From Candidatus Mcinerneyibacterium aminivorans (GTDB lineage Bacteria > Macinerneyibacteriota > Macinerneyibacteria > Macinerneyibacteriales > Macinerneyibacteriaceae): 64,000 bases of DNA. Position 1 is the stretch's first letter. Each line of letters opens with the position of its first letter. Of the stretch, positions 58,508 through 64,000 are shown piece by piece. The position numbers were made by a program, and so were the translations under genes. The stretch covers positions 1 through 64,000 of the forward strand of contig VSIX01000065.1 of assembly GCA_008086245.1 (NCBI GenBank). Reading direction: 5' to 3'. The notes under the pieces are model-generated. The model saw only the letters and a program-made list of their open reading frames with translations. It searched no databases and was not told the DNA's origin.

Positions 58508-61235
58508 GAAAAAGATTGGTTTTATTATTATCCTTGTAGTAGTTATCACTTTTAAAATCTATTCAGAAAAGGAAGTTAATTTAGGGTTCATTCAAAAGAA
58601 GCCTTATATATATATCAATGAAAAAAACAGCACAGAAGGGTCTGTATTTAATTTATTTAAAAAAATTTCAAAAAAAGAAAAACTAGAATTAAACTATGTC
58701 TTGCTGGAGAAAAAAGTAGATAAAAATAGTTTTTTAAATTCAAACTTAGATATTATCTGTGTTTATAGTGATAAATTCATTTCTTCGAACTATAAAAATT
58801 TAAATGTTCTTAATTATTTTACTGACTGGACTAAAATTTGCAGTAATCAGCTGGAATATAATCTTTATAGAGAAAAACCAGTGAAGATATACACCTATCA
58901 TAAAGAAATTAATAAAATTAAAACTGTTTTAAACAATCGATATTCGATTCCATGTGATATTAGATACGTAAAAAGAAGGGAAGATATAATTAATAATCTA
59001 CAAACTAAAAAAATTAATTTTTCAGTATTAAATAGAATAGATATTTTAAAAGGTATTGATAATTTACATAGAACTAATATGATAATATCTTATAACCCTT
59101 ATCTCTTAATTATAAAGAAAAATAGAAAAGAATTATATAATATTATTAAAGACTATCTGTATGAAATTGATTTAAAGGAAAACAAAATTAATAAATTACT
59201 TTTACATACCCATCAAAAAAAGCTAAATAATGAAATTTATTATGCAATTTTTGGATTGATTGTTCTTTCCTTATTTTTTTATATGGGATATCTAGTTTTA
59301 GCCAGACAAATACAAAAGAAAAATGAACTTCTCGAGGAAAGTGAAAAGAAATTTGCGAGATTAGCAAATGTTTCCCCTGTTGCTATAATGATCTATCAAA
59401 AAAACAAATGGGTTTTTGCGAATAAAGTTGCCGTGGAAATAACGGGATATTCTGAAAAAGAACTCAAAAATATGTATTTTTGGGAATTTGTACATCCGAA
59501 TTATAAAGAGATTGTCAAAAAAAGAGGGCAAAAAAGACAGAAAGGATGGGATGTTAAAAAAAGATATGAATTTAAAATATTAACAAAAAAAGGGGAGGAG
59601 AAGTGGGTATATTTATCAGGAACCCATGTTCAATATGACGGAAACCCTGCAGGGATAATATCTGTTATAGATATTACAAAAAGGAAGGAATATGAAAAAA
59701 AACTTGTTGAGAAAGAAAAAAGATTGGAACTAGCCCTGGAGGGGGGAGAACTTGGCATGTGGGACTGGAATGTTAAAACCAATGAGCTTATATATAATGC
59801 TCAATGGGCCGAGATGCTTGGATATTCACTCTCTGAAATTGATGATAATTTTTTGGAATGGGAAGAGAGGATTCATCCTGCCGACAGAGCCTGGGTAAAA
59901 AATGAATTAAAAAAACATTTAAATGGCGAAACAGGTATTTATAAAACTGAATATAGAGTTTGTACCAAACATAATAATTACATATGGATTCTTGATAAAG
60001 GAAAAATATTTGAGTGGGATGAGAAAAATAATCCTGTTAGAATGATTGGAACCCATCTGGATATTACGGAGCAGAAAAAGATAGAAAGTGAATTAGGCAG
60101 CATTAAAATATTTCTTGAAAATATTACAAATTCAATGCCCTCTATCCTAATTACGGTAAATAAGAAAGGTAAAATTACTTACTGGAATAATAAAGCTGAA
60201 AAAAGTCTTGGAATATCTCATAATTACATTGGGAAAGATATTATGAATGCCCTGGATTATTATGATAGTATAATGTATGATATTAACACTGCTATTGGTG
60301 AAAATCGAATAGTAGAAAAAACAAATATTTTAATAAAACAGGAAGATTATGAACGGTATAAGGATATTACGATTTATCCTTTAAATAAAAATGGTGTGGA
60401 TGGAGCTGTAATCCGGATTGATGATGTTACAAAAAGAAGAAAATTACAGGAAATTGTTGCCCATTCCGAAAAAATGATGGCTGTAGGAGGACTTGCCTCC
60501 GGGCTGGCCCATGAGATAAATAATCCACTGGCTGCAATACTTGGCAACACAGAAGTTTTGATAAATAGATTAAAAAAAGATAATAAAAAAGGGCGAGAAA
60601 TAGCTGAAGAATTAGAAATATCATATGAAAAAATAGTCGCTTTTTTAGAAAAGCAAAAAGCTTATAAATTACTTGAAAATGCCAAACAGGCTTCTAAAAG
60701 GGCAGCGAATATTGTAAAAGATATTCTCGAGTTCGGGCAGGATAATAAAACGGGAAAAAAATATTATAATATACAAAAGATCCTGGATAGAACAGTAGAA
60801 GTTGCTAAAAATGATTTTGATTTTAAAAAAAAGTATGACATCAAAAATATAAAATTTATAAAAGAATATGAAAATATTCCAAAAATAAAATGTGATAAAG
60901 GCAAGATTCAGCAGGTTATTTTAAATATGATAAAGAATAGTGCTCAGGCAATGGCCCAAAAAAATCATAATCGAAATAAAATAATATTAAGGATCTCCTC
61001 TGAGGATAACTTTGCTAAAATTGAAATAGAAGATAATGGTATTGGTATAGATGAGAAGATTGAAAATAGAATATTTGAGCCTTTTTTCTCTACTAAGACG
61101 GTTGGTGAAGGGACAGGTCTTGGACTCTCCATATCATATTTCATTATTACAGAAATTCATAATGGAAAGCTTAATGTTGAATCAGAAAAAAATAAGGGAA
61201 CAAAATTCATTATAATGCTTCCCGTAAACGGTTAA
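58500..61235 (+). CDS. Hybrid-sensor histidine kinase: periplasmic binding-protein-like domain plus three PAS domains
   Basis: A 911-residue kinase. An N-terminal helix/signal (about 4-22), a substrate-binding-protein-like periplasmic domain (about 26-240, opening VNLGFIQKKPYIYI), a membrane helix (about 245-267) and PAS domains near 285-395, 410-525 and 535-645. HisKA carries an intact LASGLAHEINNPLAAILGN, followed by an unusually long helical insertion. The HATPase has DNGIGIDEKI, FEPFFSTK and GEGTGLGLSI. There is no receiver of its own; the upstream gene supplies one. GTG 58500 fits GGAGATAG upstream. The ligand is unknown. Confidence 0.92.
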   Translation: MIKKKIGFIIILVVVITFKIYSEKEVNLGFIQKKPYIYINEKNSTEGSVFNLFKKISKKEKLELNYVLLEKKVDKNSFLNSNLDIICVYSDKFISSNYKNLNVLNYFTDWTKICSNQLEYNLYREKPVKIYTYHKEINKIKTVLNNRYSIPCDIRYVKRREDIINNLQTKKINFSVLNRIDILKGIDNLHRTNMIISYNPYLLIIKKNRKELYNIIKDYLYEIDLKENKINKLLLHTHQKKLNNEIYYAIFGLIVLSLFFYMGYLVLARQIQKKNELLEESEKKFARLANVSPVAIMIYQKNKWVFANKVAVEITGYSEKELKNMYFWEFVHPNYKEIVKKRGQKRQKGWDVKKRYEFKILTKKGEEKWVYLSGTHVQYDGNPAGIISVIDITKRKEYEKKLVEKEKRLELALEGGELGMWDWNVKTNELIYNAQWAEMLGYSLSEIDDNFLEWEERIHPADRAWVKNELKKHLNGETGIYKTEYRVCTKHNNYIWILDKGKIFEWDEKNNPVRMIGTHLDITEQKKIESELGSIKIFLENITNSMPSILITVNKKGKITYWNNKAEKSLGISHNYIGKDIMNALDYYDSIMYDINTAIGENRIVEKTNILIKQEDYERYKDITIYPLNKNGVDGAVIRIDDVTKRRKLQEIVAHSEKMMAVGGLASGLAHEINNPLAAILGNTEVLINRLKKDNKKGREIAEELEISYEKIVAFLEKQKAYKLLENAKQASKRAANIVKDILEFGQDNKTGKKYYNIQKILDRTVEVAKNDFDFKKKYDIKNIKFIKEYENIPKIKCDKGKIQQVILNMIKNSAQAMAQKNHNRNKIILRISSEDNFAKIEIEDNGIGIDEKIENRIFEPFFSTKTVGEGTGLGLSISYFIITEIHNGKLNVESEKNKGTKFIIMLPVNG

Positions 61236-61321
61236 ATATTTATCCTATTCGAGCAAATATCAACAAACTTGTTTTTAAATAGTATTATAGAATATAAACT
61301 TATTTTCTTTCTTATTAATTA

Positions 61322-61349
61322 TTGACATTATTTATTCTTGAATTATTAT
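61322..61349 (+). promoter_or_regulatory. Promoter of the DUF1015-pta-aminotransferase operon
   Basis: TTGACA (61322-61327) and TATTAT (61344-61349) with a 16-base spacer. The leader is about 55 bases and ends in AAAGGAGTGG before ATG 61411. Confidence 0.6.
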
Positions 61350-61410
61350 TCAATTAACGAAATAAATTGTTGAGTTTAGGTTAATAATAAATTTAGAAAG
61401 GAGTGGTTTG

Positions 61411-62670
61411 ATGGCTGAATTAAAACCATTTAAAGGACTTAGACCAAAGGAAAATTTGGTAGATGAAATTGCTTCTCCTCCATATGATGTACTGGATTCT
61501 GAAGAAGCAAGAGAAAAGGTTAAGGACAATCCTTACTCATTTTTGCATGTAGTTAAACCAGAGGTTGATTTGCCAAGAGATATTGATTTATACGATGATA
61601 AGGTTTATCAAAAAGCTAAAGAAAATCTTGATAGGCTTATTAACAAAAACTGGATGATTCAGGATGAGAAAGAATGTTTTTATATTTATCGGCAAAAGAT
61701 GAACGACCACGTTCAAACAGGTCTGATGGCTGCTGCATCTGTGGACGATTATGAACAAAGCGTGATAAAAAAACACGAACATACTAGAAAGAAAAAAGAA
61801 GAGGATAGAACAAAACATGTAGATACTTTAGATGCTAATACTGGTCCGGTATTTTTAACCTATAAAGCAAAAAAAGAAATTGATAATATTGTTCAAAACT
61901 ATATCGAAAATAATAAACCTGTTTATAATTTCAAAAGTGATGATGGAATAGAAGTTGAGCACACCTTTTGGGTCGTTGATGATAGCGATGCAATAAATAA
62001 AATCAAAAATGAATTTGATAAAATTGATACTCTTTATATTGCCGATGGGCATCATCGTTCTAAAGCAGCTCAAAGGGCAAGAGACCTTAAGAAGAAAAGA
62101 AATGATAATCACACAGGTAATGAAGAGTATAATTATTTTTTATCAGTAATATTCCCACATAATCAGATGTATATAATGGATTATAATAGGGTTGTTAAAG
62201 ATTTAAACGGCATGTCAAAAGATGAATTTATAGATGCAATCAAGCAAAATTTCAAAGTGGAAGAATTTGGCTCAAAAGAAAAATTTTATAAACCGTCCGA
62301 AAAACACTTTTTTGGGATGTATCTTGATGGCAAATGGTATAAACTGAAAGCAAAAGAGGAAAGCTTTGATCAAAACGATCCTATTGAGTCACTTGATGTA
62401 GCTATTTTACAAAAGAATTTACTTTCTCCTATATTAAATATTGGAAATCCAAGAACCGATGAAAGAATAAAATTTGTGGGCGGAATAAGAGGGATGAAAG
62501 AGCTTGTTAAACTTGTGGAAAATGATGGATATAAGGTCGCTTTTTCAATGTATCCCACCTCTATTGAACAGCTAATGGATGTTGCAGATGCTAATAAAGT
62601 TATGCCCCCCAAATCAACATGGTTCGAACCGAAACTAAGAAGCGGTTTATGCGTACATCTTCTAAAATAG
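61411..62670 (+). CDS. DUF1015 family protein (COG4198)
   Basis: A 419-residue protein. The N-terminus PFKGLRPKENLVDEIASPPYDVL is diagnostic of DUF1015. The centre has YIADGHHRSKAAQRAR, a motif like the ATP-site GHHR/GCHR loop of ParB/sulfiredoxin-fold kinases. The C-terminus holds GGIRGMKELVKLV and PPKSTWFEPKLRSGL, also family-typical. DUF1015 genes often stand near serine or aminotransferase genes, as here. A small-molecule phosphotransferase activity is inference only. ATG 61411 is preferred to the adjacent TTG 61408. Confidence 0.9.
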   Translation: MAELKPFKGLRPKENLVDEIASPPYDVLDSEEAREKVKDNPYSFLHVVKPEVDLPRDIDLYDDKVYQKAKENLDRLINKNWMIQDEKECFYIYRQKMNDHVQTGLMAAASVDDYEQSVIKKHEHTRKKKEEDRTKHVDTLDANTGPVFLTYKAKKEIDNIVQNYIENNKPVYNFKSDDGIEVEHTFWVVDDSDAINKIKNEFDKIDTLYIADGHHRSKAAQRARDLKKKRNDNHTGNEEYNYFLSVIFPHNQMYIMDYNRVVKDLNGMSKDEFIDAIKQNFKVEEFGSKEKFYKPSEKHFFGMYLDGKWYKLKAKEESFDQNDPIESLDVAILQKNLLSPILNIGNPRTDERIKFVGGIRGMKELVKLVENDGYKVAFSMYPTSIEQLMDVADANKVMPPKSTWFEPKLRSGLCVHLLK

Positions 62671-62686
62671 TAATAAAGGGGAATAG

Positions 62687-63658
62687 ATGAATTTTATAAA
62701 AAAAATAAGAGAAAAAAGTAGAGGAGAAAAGAAGATTCTATGTTTACCTGAAACCGAAGATAACCGCGTTATAGAAGCTGCTCAGATACTTGTGGATGAG
62801 CAGCTTGTCAAAAAGGTTGTTTTAATTGGAGAATCCGACAAAATTGATATAGCTGAAGAAAATATAGAAATTATAAATTTTCAAAACGGTCCTGATTTTG
62901 ATAAGATGGTTCAAAAGTATTATGAAAAAAGAAAACATAAAGGTATAACGAAGGCAGATGCCAGAGAACAGCTTAAAGATAATCTTTATTATAGTGCTAT
63001 GCTTTTGGATATGAACTATGTAGATGCTGTAGTAGCTGGGGCATCACATCCAACAGGTGATGTTTTGAGAGCAGCTATTAAAGGTGTAGGACTCAAAAAA
63101 AATATCGAAACTATTTCTTCAGTGTTTATTATGATTACCGACAAAAAGGAATTTGGATATAAGGGGATTTTGGGTTTTGCTGATTGCGCAGTAGTTCCTG
63201 ATCCGGATTCTCAGCAGCTTGCAACTATTGCCGAGAGTTCAGCTGAGACTTTTAAGAATCTTTTAGGAGTTAATCCGAAAGTTGCGTTTTTAAGTTTTTC
63301 TACTAAAGGGAGTGCCAAACATGAGAAAGTTGATAATATATTGAAGGCAATTAAACTGCTGGATGAGAAAAAAGTAAATTTTGATTACGATGGAGAGCTT
63401 CAGGCGGATGCAGCACTTTTAAATGCAGTTGCAAAAAAGAAAGCACCTGAATCCACAATAGCTGGAAATGCTAATTGTTTAATATTCCCATCCCTTGAAG
63501 CAGGTAATATTGGTTATAAATTGGTTCAAAGATTCGCAGATGCAGAAGCGGTTGGTCCAATTATTCAGGGTTTAGCTAAGCCCTATAATGACCTTTCCAG
63601 AGGCTGCAGTGTAGATGATATTGTAAATACTGCTTGCCTTGCATTATTAAATAGTTAG
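62687..63658 (+). CDS. pta: Phosphate acetyltransferase
   Basis: A 323-residue short-form enzyme that interconverts acetyl-CoA and acetyl phosphate. Landmarks are LCLPETEDNRVIEAAQIL at the N-terminus, VDAVVAGASHPTGDVLRAA, VAFLSFSTKGSAKHE, DGELQADAALLNAVA, GNANCLIFPSLEAGNIGYKL and a C-terminal GPIIQGLAKPYNDLSRGCS. It lacks the N-terminal DRTGG regulatory part found in long forms. With an acetate kinase elsewhere it would yield ATP from amino-acid fermentation; no acetate kinase gene is in this window. Confidence 0.95.
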   Translation: MNFIKKIREKSRGEKKILCLPETEDNRVIEAAQILVDEQLVKKVVLIGESDKIDIAEENIEIINFQNGPDFDKMVQKYYEKRKHKGITKADAREQLKDNLYYSAMLLDMNYVDAVVAGASHPTGDVLRAAIKGVGLKKNIETISSVFIMITDKKEFGYKGILGFADCAVVPDPDSQQLATIAESSAETFKNLLGVNPKVAFLSFSTKGSAKHEKVDNILKAIKLLDEKKVNFDYDGELQADAALLNAVAKKKAPESTIAGNANCLIFPSLEAGNIGYKLVQRFADAEAVGPIIQGLAKPYNDLSRGCSVDDIVNTACLALLNS

Positions 63659-63666
63659 GAGATATT

Positions 63667-64000
63667 ATGAATATATCAGATAGAGTAAGTTCATTGTCAG
63701 ATTCTCCAACCCTGGCGATGAACCAGAAGGTTTCGGAATTAAAAGAAGAAGGGAAAGATATAATATCACTGGGAGTAGGTGAACCTGATTTTCCAACTCC
63801 ACAGTATATAAAAAATGCTGCCATAAAAGCATTAGAAAAAGATATGACCAAGTATACTACTTCTTCGGGAACTTCAGATTTAAAGAAAGTAATCAAACAA
63901 AAATTTAAAGATGAATATGGATTAGATTATAATCTTGAAAACATATTGGTTTCTGCAGGGGCAAAACATGCATTGTGGAATTCGATTTTTACATTATTAA
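63667..64000 (+). CDS. Class I aminotransferase (aspartate aminotransferase type), 5' part
   Basis: The frame runs from ATG 63667, with AGGAGAT just before, to the end of the window, giving 111 residues. It reads as a fold-type I PLP aminotransferase: VSSLSDSPTLAMNQKV, IISLGVGEPDFPTPQ, the substrate-side YTTSSGTSDLKK and ILVSAGAKHAL. This is the AspC/AspB subgroup. The PLP lysine lies beyond the window. It follows pta by 8 bases and is probably the third gene of the DUF1015 operon. Confidence 0.93.
   Translation, partial: MNISDRVSSLSDSPTLAMNQKVSELKEEGKDIISLGVGEPDFPTPQYIKNAAIKALEKDMTKYTTSSGTSDLKKVIKQKFKDEYGLDYNLENILVSAGAKHALWNSIFTLL

Overview
The window looks like chromosomal DNA from an AT-rich (about 30% G+C by eye), Gram-negative-type (diderm) anaerobic bacterium. 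The diderm reading rests on lipoproteins, two outer-membrane beta-barrel candidates and many signal peptides. Lifestyle clues are amino-acid use (carbamate kinase, ornithine carbamoyltransferase, isoaspartyl dipeptidase, exported oligoendopeptidase), phosphate acetyltransferase, FAD-dependent thymidylate synthase, and the absence of respiratory genes. Housekeeping proteins resemble those of little-studied fermentative lineages. An affiliation such as Mcinerneyibacteriota is only a guess from memory and is not shown by the sequence. Coding density is high, most genes are on the + strand, and many neighbours overlap by 4 to 20 bases.

Layout. 1-9.7 kb: housekeeping run (rlmH 3' end, lepB, rnr, pcrA, gatCAB, an M24 aminopeptidase, a DUF1858 protein). 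9.6-21.5 kb: a large envelope locus. It starts with a MoxR ATPase, then a separately promoted five-gene unit (DUF6754 protein, three unrecognised membrane proteins, a TPR lipoprotein), then pgi, then DUF58, BatA-like, VWA and DUF4159 proteins. 21.5-25.5 kb: a MITE-like element with inverted ends and a 4-bp target duplication, then an operon of a COG2403/CpgS-type GTPase, carbamate kinase and ornithine carbamoyltransferase. 25.7-28.2 kb (minus): a sigma-54 activator and a histidine-kinase-like protein that lacks its phospho-accepting histidine. 28.4-31 kb: a NusG paralogue, an ECF sigma factor, its probable anti-sigma partner, a PDZ protein and QueD. 31-33 kb (minus): a diguanylate cyclase and a HAD phosphatase. 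33.2-33.5 kb: tRNA-Gly, tRNA-Cys and tRNA-Leu. 33.6-41.5 kb: exported PepF, an RluA-type synthase, a ComB-like phosphatase, a glycosyltransferase/flippase-like/AI-2E permease/SfsA run and a small membrane protein. 41.5-47.4 kb: a GH13 phosphorylase, isoaspartyl dipeptidase, a coiled-coil protein, an HD protein, a small beta-barrel protein and nadA. 47.4-52.9 kb: mutS2, a double-domain thyX, a cupin, a structured intergenic region and tmcAL. 53-61.2 kb: signal transduction (SpoIIE/RsbU phosphatase, response regulator, multi-PAS kinase) around a minus-strand pair of surface proteins. 61.4-64 kb: DUF1015, pta and the start of a class I aminotransferase.

Best candidate for an undescribed system: the DUF6754-centred membrane unit (10.7-15.3 kb) inside a split MoxR/DUF58/VWA locus. 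Next are the paired degenerate kinase and degenerate-receiver sigma-54 activator, and the NusG-paralogue/ECF/PDZ group. Promoters match the sigma-70 consensus well (TTGACA/TATAAT, 16-17 bp spacing). One of them implies a leaderless mRNA. All functional calls come from reading motifs by eye; no database search was run.
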